Positions 42,915 through 51,947 of a DNA stretch of 64,000 nucleotides are shown here, one piece after another; within the stretch, counting starts at the first letter, position 1, and every line of letters begins with the position of its first letter. The notes beneath the pieces were generated by a model that saw only the letters and a list, made by a program, of their open reading frames with translations, was not told where the DNA came from and made no database searches. This stretch comes from Halorussus limi. GTDB lineage: Archaea > Halobacteriota > Halobacteria > Halobacteriales > Haladaptataceae. Position numbers and translations under genes: made by a program. The stretch spans positions 104,597-168,596 of the forward strand of contig NZ_CP096662.1 of the NCBI RefSeq assembly GCF_023238205.1. The letters run 5' to 3'.

Positions 42915-43601
42915 ATGTGTGGCCGGAACTCGCTCTTCATCGACCAAGCAGACCTCGAGGCTCGCTTCGACGCCGAGGTCGTCGCAGACGGCGGGTACAC
43001 ACCCCGGTACAACATCGCTCCTGGCGACGACCTCCACATCATCACGAACGAGGATTCCGACGAGATCGACGCCTACCACTGGGGGCTGATTCCGTTCTGG
43101 GCGGAGGAGCCCGAGGAGGGCATCATCAACGCTCGCTCCGAGACTGCCGACGAGAAACGCGTCTTCGAGCGGGCGTGGGAATCACGTCCATGCCTTGTCC
43201 CCTCGTCAGGGTTCTACGAGTGGAAATCACCAAACGGCGGGTCGAAACAGCCCTACCGGATTCACCGCGAGGACGACCCTGCCTTCGCGATGGCGGGGCT
43301 CTGGGACGTCTGGGAGGGCGCCGACGAGACGATCTCGTGCGTCACGATCCTTACGACGGAGCCAAACGACCTGATGAACTCAATCCACGACCGGATGCCG
43401 GTCGTCCTCCCAAAGGACGCTGAGTCCGACTGGCTCGCCGCAGACCGGGACACTCGCAAGGAACTGTGCCAGCCGTATCCGAAGGACGATCTGGACGCCT
43501 ACGAGATTTCGACGCGGGTCAACAACCCAGGCAACGACGATCCCCAGGTCATCGAGCCGCTAGACCACGAGCAATCGGGCCTCGGCGAGTTCAGTTCCTG
43601 A
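42915..43601 (+). CDS. SRAP domain protein (HMCES/YedK-like abasic-site sensor)
   Basis: ATG 42915 places the catalytic Cys at position 2 (MCGRNSLF), as the family requires; the longer frame upstream would bury it. Further motifs are RYNIAPG, the HWGLIPFWA block, NARSET, and a late SIHDRMPV with the active-site His. SRAP proteins form a covalent thiazolidine link with abasic sites in single-stranded DNA to protect forks. It is convergent with cdc6-3. Confidence 0.93.
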   Translation: MCGRNSLFIDQADLEARFDAEVVADGGYTPRYNIAPGDDLHIITNEDSDEIDAYHWGLIPFWAEEPEEGIINARSETADEKRVFERAWESRPCLVPSSGFYEWKSPNGGSKQPYRIHREDDPAFAMAGLWDVWEGADETISCVTILTTEPNDLMNSIHDRMPVVLPKDAESDWLAADRDTRKELCQPYPKDDLDAYEISTRVNNPGNDDPQVIEPLDHEQSGLGEFSS

Positions 43602-43619
43602 TCGGTGGCGGGGTTACGG

Positions 43620-44648
43620 TCACTGCATCGGCGACGCCGCTGCCGAATCGACGGGTGAGTACTCTCGATCCCGACTCGTCCCCTCCGCCTCGAGGAGGTT
43701 GTACTGCTCCATCTTCGAGAGGTACGTGCGGATAGTCCGCTTCGTCCGTGGGTCATCGACGTCCTCGGTATAGCGCTCGTGAATCTCGCTCGGCCCGACC
43801 GGGCCGTGCTCGCGAACGATGTCGTAGACGACGCGCTGATGGGGGGTGAGTGAATCGAGGCTCTTCTGCTTAATCTGCGCCCGGGCATCCTCGGCGGCAT
43901 CCAGGAGAATGTCGTCGGTGATGCGCTCGTGGTTCTCGCGATCTGCCTTGCCGGCGGCCGTTCGGAGGATGCCGATTGCGAGGCGGGCGTCGCCAGCGGC
44001 CGCGTCGGCGATCCGGTAGAGCTGGTCGTCGGTGATGATGTCCTCGTCGAGCCCCCACTTCGCCCGCGAACTCAGAATGTCGTACAGCTGCTCGTCGTGG
44101 TACTTGTCCATCCGGACGTGTTCGCTGGAGCGCAGCCGGCTCACGAGCCGGTCGTCGACGCGGCTGAACAGCTCCTCTTCCTTGTTCGCGATGCAGATGA
44201 TCGCGAACTGCGGGAGGCTGTGGAGGTCGTAGATGACGCTGGGGTCTTCGAGCTGGTCGACCTCATCGAGGATGACGACGGTTCGCGGGCCGTCATGCTG
44301 CTGGAGGCGATCAACGAGTTCGTCGTGGGGTGTCGACTGGCGGTGGATGTCGATGGTTGCGCCGAGATCGTCGAGGATTTGGTAGAGCGTCCGAAATCGG
44401 GTGTAGTTCCGCCAGCAGTTGACGTAGGTCGTTTCGACGTCGAGGACTTCTTCCCGGAGCCGTTCGGTGACAAACTTCGAGATGCAGGTCTTGCCGGCGC
44501 CGCTGGGTCCAGTGACGATGGCCGTGTCGGCGGGTTCCCCGTTCGTGATGGGCTCAAGAACGCTGGAGAGGTGGTTGACTTCGGCGTCGCGATGCTCAAC
44601 TTCCCGAGGGACGAACCCGGCGCGGAGAACGCGAGCATCGCGGATCAT
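43620..44648 (-). CDS. cdc6: Orc1/Cdc6-like initiator 3
   Basis: The 342-residue protein has Walker A GPSGAGKT at 47-54, Walker B VVILDEVDQL at 124-133, a sensor segment (AIICIANKEEELF) and a C-terminal winged helix (LTPHQRVVYDIVREHGPVGPSEIHERY). It is shorter than the other two initiators. No ORB-like array flanks it, so it may act at the other origins or as a regulator. ATG 44648 is the start; the stop lies 19 bp from the SRAP stop. Confidence 0.9.
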   Translation of the reverse strand: MIRDARVLRAGFVPREVEHRDAEVNHLSSVLEPITNGEPADTAIVTGPSGAGKTCISKFVTERLREEVLDVETTYVNCWRNYTRFRTLYQILDDLGATIDIHRQSTPHDELVDRLQQHDGPRTVVILDEVDQLEDPSVIYDLHSLPQFAIICIANKEEELFSRVDDRLVSRLRSSEHVRMDKYHDEQLYDILSSRAKWGLDEDIITDDQLYRIADAAAGDARLAIGILRTAAGKADRENHERITDDILLDAAEDARAQIKQKSLDSLTPHQRVVYDIVREHGPVGPSEIHERYTEDVDDPRTKRTIRTYLSKMEQYNLLEAEGTSRDREYSPVDSAAASPMQ

Positions 44649-44827
44649 CGTTACTTGATAGACTGGTTTTCTGGCTAGTACTAAAAACGTGACCGGGTTG
44701 CTTCCGGAATTACCCCATTTGATGGCTTCATTGCCACCTCCATCACGGTGATGTCCGGCGGTTTTGTTTGTGGAAAATTCGTTCTTCCGGAAACTTCCGG
44801 AAAGCCTTCTGCTTCTGGAAAGTGCCT

Positions 44828-47800
44828 CTACTCTGCAACTGGAAGTTGGGATAACCAGGTCAGGATAGTTTGCTCAGCATCGTCGATATCTGAGATCGAG
44901 TTCGTCCCACCGAGGAGATTTTTCACACTCTCGATCGTTACAGCTGGTTCTACAACAGTCGCTTGTTTGGCTTCGGCGACCTGACTACTTCGGGTAACAG
45001 ACGATCCACTCTCTCCACGCTGACCACAGACGAACTCCACATTATCGACTTCTGCTGGGGCAGCTTCGCGGACGAGCGCTTCGAATAGTGGATCTCCAGG
45101 TAGGAGCAGCCGAATCGACGGGAACTGCTCAGCAATCTCTGGGTTGAACGTCACAACAACACCGCTACCCCCTCCAAGCTCTGCCTGAGCTGTCTCTCCG
45201 AGCGACTCCGGCATTGCTACTGCATCCTCCTCCGGCAGTTCCAGAACGTATGCATCGTCGACGATATCTTCGAAGTCGTCGGCGCGGTCATGGTTCCGGA
45301 GGGCAGTAAACGACCATTCTGTCTCTTCGAGTCGGTCGCTTTGCGTAAGCTGTGTCTCGATCGTCTCTAAGCTCACCAACGGTTCATACGACCGATCACC
45401 GGTCCCGATCTCATCGAATGCGGGATAGCAATAGGGTTCCCACCCGTCAAGTCCGGAACTCTCGATTATCGCCTCTTTCGTCGATACCTCTTCTGGCTCA
45501 CCTGCTAGCCCGGTCTCCTCGGCTTTCTCCTGGGCACGTTTTGCCCGTGAGTCCGCTTCTTCGACGACTTGCTCACTTGGCTCTCTGGTGTCATCCGACC
45601 CGGAACTACCCATAACGGCGTCTTTGATGTCCTGCTCGATGCTGTTCAGTACCGGACGCATCGGCCCAACCACGTTCTCGAACAGCTGTAACCGTCCCTC
45701 CAGTTCCTCGTAGATGTCGCCGTCGATGCTGTCCTTGTAGGCGTAGTTGATGATCTTCACGACCTCGTTCTTCTGGCCAATACGGTCGATTCGACCGATG
45801 CGTTGTTCAACCCGCATCGGATTCCACGGCAAATCGAAATTGATCAGCGCATCCGCAGTTTGGAGGTTCAGCCCCTCACTCGCGCTGTCTGTACAGATCA
45901 GGATATTGGTATCGCCGTCAGTGAAATCGCGCTTGATCGCCTCTTTACCGACGTTCACCCACTCTCCGGTAGTTTCGTCGTACTGCATCCCGCCACCACC
46001 ACTGTACGTACCGACGTTTGGATGCGTGTCTGTCAGCGTCTCACGGATATGCTCGAGGGTGTCGTGATACTGCGTGAAGATGATAATGTTATCACGGGCG
46101 CTCTGACGGAGTGAGCGAATGTCGCGGCGCAGCTGCGCTACCTTCGGGTCGGTGTGGGCTTGCCTGAGATCGTCCACGAACTCTTGGAGGGCCGTCCGCT
46201 CCGCCTGAATCACGTCGGCGGCACCACGACTACTTGGCTGATAGGCGTCGAGGGATGCTTGGCCGATCGCCTCGTCGATGGTCGCTTCCGTCACTCCGGC
46301 GTCCCTACTAAGCTCGGAGACCTCCTCGGTCATGTCCTCAACCTTCTCGTCGAGCTTCTCCATCCGGCGCTGGAGGCTCTGCTTGATGGCGTGGAGACTG
46401 CTCGTCAGGCGCTGACGATACGTGGTCATCACGAAGCCCAACGCGAGCTTCTCCTTCCCCGTCAGGACTTTCTGCGATTGCTTATACGTCTCATCAATAT
46501 ACTGCTCTACCTGATCGTACAGCGGGGCTGCGTCACCCAGCTCGATACGTTTTGTCTCGACATCCCGAGTCGGAACCGTATCGTCGAGGAGCCCCAGATC
46601 CTGACACTGCTCCAAGACCGCTCGAGTATTCCGGAAGATGCGGGACTGAACCGGTGTCGCCCACTGAGAAGCTTCCACAAGTGCGCTCCACTCCGTTGGC
46701 CCACAGTCGAAAATGAGCGAGCGAGGGTCGTCAAAGCGAGGGGAGGTTTCGCGCACGCCGACGAGTTTCTCGAGGGCTTTCCGCTGTTGAATTGACTCCG
46801 TGTCCGTCGCCTCGACTAGCGCCTTCGCCTGCTCGTCGTAGCCGGGATTCGACGTGAGATGTTCGTGAATGAGTTTCCCGACCCGTTCAATTCTCGGTCG
46901 GCCTTCGTCCTCCTCCAGATCGAGCTCTTTCTGGAACTGTTGGAGAACCTGTTGCTGTCCATCGGCTATATTCTGATACCGAGAGCCGACGGTGCTGAGG
47001 CTGTCCTCGAGTGCCTGCCGTGTTTCGAAGAACTCGACGAATCGGTCCTTGTCGTCCCAACCCTCTGGGAGATCGCATAGTCGAAGGAGATCGTAGAGCT
47101 CGCCAACATTCAGCTGCATGGGAGTCGCCGTGAGAGCGTAGAGACACCGGGAGGCCTCCTCGGCTTGTCCGAGCAGGTCGTAGAGTTTTGTCTCCTCGCG
47201 GGCACTGTGTGCCTCGTCGACGACCGTGAGATCCCACACACTCTCGTCGGTGCGTGGAGCGACGTGTGCCTGATTACCTTCGCGGCGGGCGGTATGCCAC
47301 GACTCGATTACGACGGTTGGCTCATCTCTCTCCCTAACGAACGAACCAATCGGCGTGTTCTCCCAGGCATCGGCGTCAACCGCTCCGGATGTGGGGATAC
47401 GGTGGTCCTCTCCGTCTCCGAGAGGACCGATCATGTAATCACCGTCGTAGGACCGTTCGTGATAGTAGGCGTGGATATTGAAGCGGTCGAGGAGTTCGTT
47501 CTGCCACTGCTGAACCAACCCTGCAGGAACCAGAAACAGCGCCTGCTCAGCCTCTCCGACCTGCATCAGCCGTGAGAGGGTCAGGCCTGCTTCGATGGTT
47601 TTGCCGAGTCCCACCTCGTCACAGAACAGGAGGTTGTTCGGGTAGATACTGACTGCTGTATCGGAGATCGTTCGCTGATGCGGCCAGGGTGTGACAGTAC
47701 TGATTTCCTCTGCGAGATGGATTCCTCCCGGTGTTCGTCCGGCGACCGAGACGACACCAGCGGTATCGTCTTCGGGCACCGTCGTCTGGGGGTCGTGATT

Positions 47801-48466
47801 CTGGACCCGCTCGACGTGTTCCTCGAGCGTTCCATCGGTGTCCTTCCAGTCGATGAGGTCCTGGCGTGCAGCTTCGTCGAGCTCGAAGACATCGACAGAG
47901 GGGTGGAAGCCGTTCCAGAGTGCGTTGAACGTCGAGACGTCTTCCTCGACGTACTTCGCTTCGCCGCGGCTCCAGGAGCGATGAACTTTGAAGCGTTCGT
48001 AGTTGTACTGCCACGCACTGAGCGTCTCGTTGATACTCCCCTCGAAGCTGATCTTGTTGCCCTCGCGATCGACACCGATGCCGAGCTTCGGGTGGAAGAG
48101 TCCGTCACCGCCTTTGGGGTCGCCGACCTTGATTTGGAGGTCGCCGCGGTCGAGGAGGGTCGCGATGATGGTGAGCTGGGACTCAACCCACGGTTCGAGG
48201 GGTTCATCTGCATCAGGGAACATCGCTCCCTTCTCGCGCTTCTGGAGGTCCGCTCCAGCGATGACACGTACTGTTCCATCAGTCTCGAGGAGGGAGTCAA
48301 CCCCTTCGAGAGCGTGCGCCAGACTACGTAGACTCAGATAGCCGGCGAGCCGGTCGTAGCGGATGACCTCGTTGAGGAATGGGCGGTAGAACGTCTCCAT
48401 GAGCGTCCGGTTGGTCCGGAACTCGCTCTCGTACACCGGCTCCCACGAGACGTCCCTGAGGGTCAT
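44828..48466 (-). CDS. PLD-SNF2 helicase of DUF1156/DUF499 defence system
   Basis: The 1212-residue protein has an N-terminal phospholipase-D-like nuclease domain (HPKLGIGVDREGNKISFEGS near 125-145). A SNF2 helicase core follows (CDEVGLGKTIEAGL, DEAH in TVVDEAHSA) with C-terminal helicase motifs (TDSASEGLNLQTAD, EQRIGRIDRIGQ). It overlaps the methyltransferase gene by one base (TAATG), so it belongs to the same operon. In this predicted system it is thought to translocate on and cleave invading DNA. The family assignment is solid; the mechanism is inferred. Confidence 0.88.
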   Translation of the reverse strand: MTLRDVSWEPVYESEFRTNRTLMETFYRPFLNEVIRYDRLAGYLSLRSLAHALEGVDSLLETDGTVRVIAGADLQKREKGAMFPDADEPLEPWVESQLTIIATLLDRGDLQIKVGDPKGGDGLFHPKLGIGVDREGNKISFEGSINETLSAWQYNYERFKVHRSWSRGEAKYVEEDVSTFNALWNGFHPSVDVFELDEAARQDLIDWKDTDGTLEEHVERVQNHDPQTTVPEDDTAGVVSVAGRTPGGIHLAEEISTVTPWPHQRTISDTAVSIYPNNLLFCDEVGLGKTIEAGLTLSRLMQVGEAEQALFLVPAGLVQQWQNELLDRFNIHAYYHERSYDGDYMIGPLGDGEDHRIPTSGAVDADAWENTPIGSFVRERDEPTVVIESWHTARREGNQAHVAPRTDESVWDLTVVDEAHSAREETKLYDLLGQAEEASRCLYALTATPMQLNVGELYDLLRLCDLPEGWDDKDRFVEFFETRQALEDSLSTVGSRYQNIADGQQQVLQQFQKELDLEEDEGRPRIERVGKLIHEHLTSNPGYDEQAKALVEATDTESIQQRKALEKLVGVRETSPRFDDPRSLIFDCGPTEWSALVEASQWATPVQSRIFRNTRAVLEQCQDLGLLDDTVPTRDVETKRIELGDAAPLYDQVEQYIDETYKQSQKVLTGKEKLALGFVMTTYRQRLTSSLHAIKQSLQRRMEKLDEKVEDMTEEVSELSRDAGVTEATIDEAIGQASLDAYQPSSRGAADVIQAERTALQEFVDDLRQAHTDPKVAQLRRDIRSLRQSARDNIIIFTQYHDTLEHIRETLTDTHPNVGTYSGGGGMQYDETTGEWVNVGKEAIKRDFTDGDTNILICTDSASEGLNLQTADALINFDLPWNPMRVEQRIGRIDRIGQKNEVVKIINYAYKDSIDGDIYEELEGRLQLFENVVGPMRPVLNSIEQDIKDAVMGSSGSDDTREPSEQVVEEADSRAKRAQEKAEETGLAGEPEEVSTKEAIIESSGLDGWEPYCYPAFDEIGTGDRSYEPLVSLETIETQLTQSDRLEETEWSFTALRNHDRADDFEDIVDDAYVLELPEEDAVAMPESLGETAQAELGGGSGVVVTFNPEIAEQFPSIRLLLPGDPLFEALVREAAPAEVDNVEFVCGQRGESGSSVTRSSQVAEAKQATVVEPAVTIESVKNLLGGTNSISDIDDAEQTILTWLSQLPVAE

Positions 48467-51321
48467 TACTGATGTTCACCGAGCTCCGTCTGTCTGTCTT
48501 CCCCCGACATATCGATGTGATCGAGGTTTATGTCTAGGTAGTCCCCTGTTTCTCCGGAAACGAGGTTCACGAGGGTCTCTCGCATATCGGATTCGGTAGG
48601 GAGTACCTCTAAAAGAGCTGTAACGGTGGCTTCGAACTCCCGACTCGATTTGAGGTCCCTGTCGGAGAGCCATTCCCAAGCAGCACGGGGACCCTCCCGC
48701 TCGTACACGTGAATCGCTGCATGTACTGCGTCGATCATATAGGTAAAACGCATATCGGTCGGATTCACGGGATACTTTCGTGACGAGGGATTGTCAGCAC
48801 TGTCACTTTTAAGAAGGACAATGTCCTGAACTCGTTCATCGTGGTCTTTCAGAATTATGTCTTTCTGGCTCTTTCCCCAGATCTTCGTTGAACGTTTGAT
48901 ATTATCGATGTCTATGTTTGCTGCAACACCCAGTTGTCGTGCTTCGTCATAGGGGACAGTATCGTTCTCATAGATAAGCCATGAGAGAATGTACCAACGG
49001 GTGAGCGAGTCGATCTGATCGAGACCTTCAGTCTTGAGGAAGCGTTCAGCGAGAACACCAGTCACTGCTTTTCTTGCTTGTCCCAGTGCCTCTCGGGGTC
49101 GGATTTCCTCGCCCTTCTTATTCACGACAGGGTGTGCTTCAGCGTATTTTTGCAGGGTGGGGCCGTATGCGGCGATCGCCGTATCCGTTTTGGAGATATT
49201 GTATCCCGAGTCAAGGATTTCTTCCGCTTGGTCTCGTGCGGCTTCACGAATACCCTCTTGGACATCTTCCCAAAGTGTCCGATCTGACGACTGACTCACT
49301 TGTTTCCGGGCAACAAGGAAGATAGAGCTGTCTGCACTTGCGTGGCCCTGCATACTAATCCTGTCCGACATCTCGGTCTTGATTGGATGTGTTGCAGTAA
49401 TGGTAAACCCGGCACTGATGAGAGCTGATGTGAGAGTGTCCCAGGCGTCCATCTCCCGATGAGTGAACATTACAGTCATAACGCCACCCGGATTGAGGAG
49501 CTCCTGTACCTCTGAGAAGATCTCCTCCATCTTGTTCTCGTAATGTTCGTCCGCAAGTTCCTTCTTTGACTGTTCGTCGTCAGCAATCTCCTCAAATCGA
49601 TAAGGGTTAGCTACTGCCTCATTATCTTTATCGGTCAGATTAGAACTGTAGATCTCTGGGTGGATGTCTTCCAAATATTCCTTCTGGATGACATAGAAGA
49701 CGTCCGAAAGTTCTGCGTACATAATACTGCTGTAATACGGCGGATCAACAATTGCTGCATCAACCGAACCAGGTTCTAATTTGGTAGTTAGCTGCCCCGC
49801 ATCAGTCGATAAAACTTCTGCACCTTCCGAATCTGGAAGATACGAGACCAGTTTCTCATAGGCGTCAAACACGTGCTCAGAGTGCTTATGATACCCTCTA
49901 CGAGGGGCGGATAGATTGTTGTCTACAGTCATCCGCTTTAGAATGAGTGTATTATCTGTGAAGATGTGGCTCCCGTAGCCTCTCGAGTCTCGCCACTGGT
50001 TGAGCCTTGTATTATAATTCATTGCTCGACTTCCGGCAAGGGCAAGAACTGTCAGTATAGCTTCTGAACGGTCAGAATCGTAACTGTCTTGGATTTCAGA
50101 CTTCTGCTTATGGAACGCATTCACGAATTCATACTGGACAACCAGTTGGCGTGGGGTGAATATATCCCGCCATTCGTGCATCCCATAAATGGCTGGGTCG
50201 TTTGTACGACTACTCACATCTACCGGTTCACTTAGGAATGTTAAAAGATCGAAGTCACTTTCGACTCTTTCCGCGGCCTTCTGCATTCCTTTTTTATCAA
50301 CTTCTCCTCCAGCACGGTAGCCGCGTTTTCCGTTTTCTGTCTCGTAATTCACTCCGTAGATGCTGTACTCGAATTCGCCATCGTGAATCTTCTTCCGAAT
50401 GTCTTCCTTTTCGTTTACGACGTCACAGTGAGGGCATTCGGCACTCCGTCCCCTTAGAGGGGCCTCTTCTGGGTCATATTCCGGCTCGTTCTCGACTCGA
50501 ACGTGGGTGTATTTCACCGTCCCATCCTCGTAGATCGGCTTAATGGCATCCCCACCGTCCGATTCCTTATTCAACCACCATTTGGAGACTAGCGGGATTT
50601 CCCCCCCACATGAATCGCATTGAATGATATACGTCATCGCCGAATTGAGGATCTGGCGACCGGGCTCTTCTGTGGGATAGTAGGGCTCAATATTCTCTCT
50701 GGCAGTTTCGAGGATTTTGTCCCGCCATTCGCGAATATCCGGGTCAAGTGACCCGACTTTGGGTGCGTACTCTAGTCCCGCTTTTAGAATAAGTGAAGGA
50801 ACAGGATTCAGCTCGTTCGCTTTCGCCGGAATCCCATATCGAATGGCCTCAAACGGGATGATTCCCCGCCCTGCGGTTGGATCAAGGATTGTGGGGAGCT
50901 CTCCACCCCACCCTTCTCGAAGCTTAGACTGGAGCTTCTCGATTTCGGTGTCCGTCGGAGACTGTGTATTTGGATTCGGATACCCGTAATGGTCGTCGAG
51001 AGTGCCACTGCCCTTCTTTTCCGTGAATTTCTTCTCAACATAGTCGGCAATACCGGTGTTCAGCTGCTTCGGTCCTATTTTCATAAGACGGAGGAGCTCA
51101 TCAGAGTCAATCTCACCAGGGTACACCGAGGCCAGTACAGCTAGCCTGACTGCTGGTGTAGGTCGGGCAGCAAACCATTTGTGGAGGCTCCGAAGCGCGT
51201 GATAACGCCCAGATTCCATATCTTTCTGACTCTCAATGTCGATTGCATTGAGGGGAAGTTTCGACTCGATTGCAACGTTCTCAGGAACCTCTGCTTCGTC
51301 CAGGAATGATTTCTCAGACAT
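48466..51321 (-). CDS. DUF1156 DNA methyltransferase
   Basis: ATG 51321 gives 951 residues starting MSEKSFLDEAEVPENVAIES. The DUF1156 N-terminus has SLHKWFAARPTPAVRLAVLA. A zinc-binding region has CDSCGGEIP and CPHCDVV. The catalytic motif DPPYYSSIMY (about 550) marks an adenine- or N4-cytosine methylase. The start lies 8 bp after the stop of the DUF3780 gene. It would modify host DNA so that the operon effector spares it. Confidence 0.88.
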   Translation of the reverse strand: MSEKSFLDEAEVPENVAIESKLPLNAIDIESQKDMESGRYHALRSLHKWFAARPTPAVRLAVLASVYPGEIDSDELLRLMKIGPKQLNTGIADYVEKKFTEKKGSGTLDDHYGYPNPNTQSPTDTEIEKLQSKLREGWGGELPTILDPTAGRGIIPFEAIRYGIPAKANELNPVPSLILKAGLEYAPKVGSLDPDIREWRDKILETARENIEPYYPTEEPGRQILNSAMTYIIQCDSCGGEIPLVSKWWLNKESDGGDAIKPIYEDGTVKYTHVRVENEPEYDPEEAPLRGRSAECPHCDVVNEKEDIRKKIHDGEFEYSIYGVNYETENGKRGYRAGGEVDKKGMQKAAERVESDFDLLTFLSEPVDVSSRTNDPAIYGMHEWRDIFTPRQLVVQYEFVNAFHKQKSEIQDSYDSDRSEAILTVLALAGSRAMNYNTRLNQWRDSRGYGSHIFTDNTLILKRMTVDNNLSAPRRGYHKHSEHVFDAYEKLVSYLPDSEGAEVLSTDAGQLTTKLEPGSVDAAIVDPPYYSSIMYAELSDVFYVIQKEYLEDIHPEIYSSNLTDKDNEAVANPYRFEEIADDEQSKKELADEHYENKMEEIFSEVQELLNPGGVMTVMFTHREMDAWDTLTSALISAGFTITATHPIKTEMSDRISMQGHASADSSIFLVARKQVSQSSDRTLWEDVQEGIREAARDQAEEILDSGYNISKTDTAIAAYGPTLQKYAEAHPVVNKKGEEIRPREALGQARKAVTGVLAERFLKTEGLDQIDSLTRWYILSWLIYENDTVPYDEARQLGVAANIDIDNIKRSTKIWGKSQKDIILKDHDERVQDIVLLKSDSADNPSSRKYPVNPTDMRFTYMIDAVHAAIHVYEREGPRAAWEWLSDRDLKSSREFEATVTALLEVLPTESDMRETLVNLVSGETGDYLDINLDHIDMSGEDRQTELGEHQ

Positions 51322-51329
51322 TGGTAGCT

Positions 51330-51947
51330 TTAGATGTGGTCGGCGAGTAGGACGCGAAGTGCTTTCGTACCGCTGGGTGACGACGGCGAGCGAGCCTTGG
51401 CGTGCCAGTAGTAGCATTCACCCAGACTCATCTGGTCGATTCCCTTTGCGACTTCACGGAGACGGTCTCGACGTCGCATCGGCTTCATCGCACGGAACGC
51501 GATCGAGAGCCGAACACCGGCCGCTTCGGGAAGACTCACGCTTGCTGGGTCTCCTGTACAGACGGTCTCGGGATCAAGACTCAGCTCCCGGAAGGTGGAT
51601 TCGATGAGGAAACTCACCTCGTTGAACGCCCCGCCGCGTAACGTCGCGATATGAATCGCACACCAGTCATCCCAATCGTACGCCGCGTCATCTGCCCCGG
51701 GGAGTTCGGACGGGGAACGGTCGCCGATAATGGCCTCCTCCAGTTCGCGTACTGAGACGCTTACTGCTTTTTGGGCTCTCTCAAACCGTTCTCGTCGGGC
51801 CGTCGCGATATCGCGGGGCGCCAGCTCGTAGAGCGTGATTTCGTGCTGGTCGTCGACCCGATCGCGCGTCAACACGAACGTCGGTCGATTCCCGTACGCG
51901 CCGGTAGTGAAGGCGAACGAATTCCCCTCGGCGATCCCCTGACTCAT
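51330..51947 (-). CDS. DUF3780-like protein of the defence operon
   Basis: The 205-residue protein begins MSQGIAEGNSFAFTTGAYGN and includes LRGGAFNEVSFLIESTFREL and GECYYWHAKA. Its place between DUF499 and DUF1156 genes matches the DUF3780 component of the four-gene system described by comparative genomics (recalled). ATG 51947 overlaps the DUF499 stop (ATGA). The biochemical role is unknown, and the domain name rests mainly on context. Confidence 0.7.
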   Translation of the reverse strand: MSQGIAEGNSFAFTTGAYGNRPTFVLTRDRVDDQHEITLYELAPRDIATARRERFERAQKAVSVSVRELEEAIIGDRSPSELPGADDAAYDWDDWCAIHIATLRGGAFNEVSFLIESTFRELSLDPETVCTGDPASVSLPEAAGVRLSIAFRAMKPMRRRDRLREVAKGIDQMSLGECYYWHAKARSPSSPSGTKALRVLLADHI

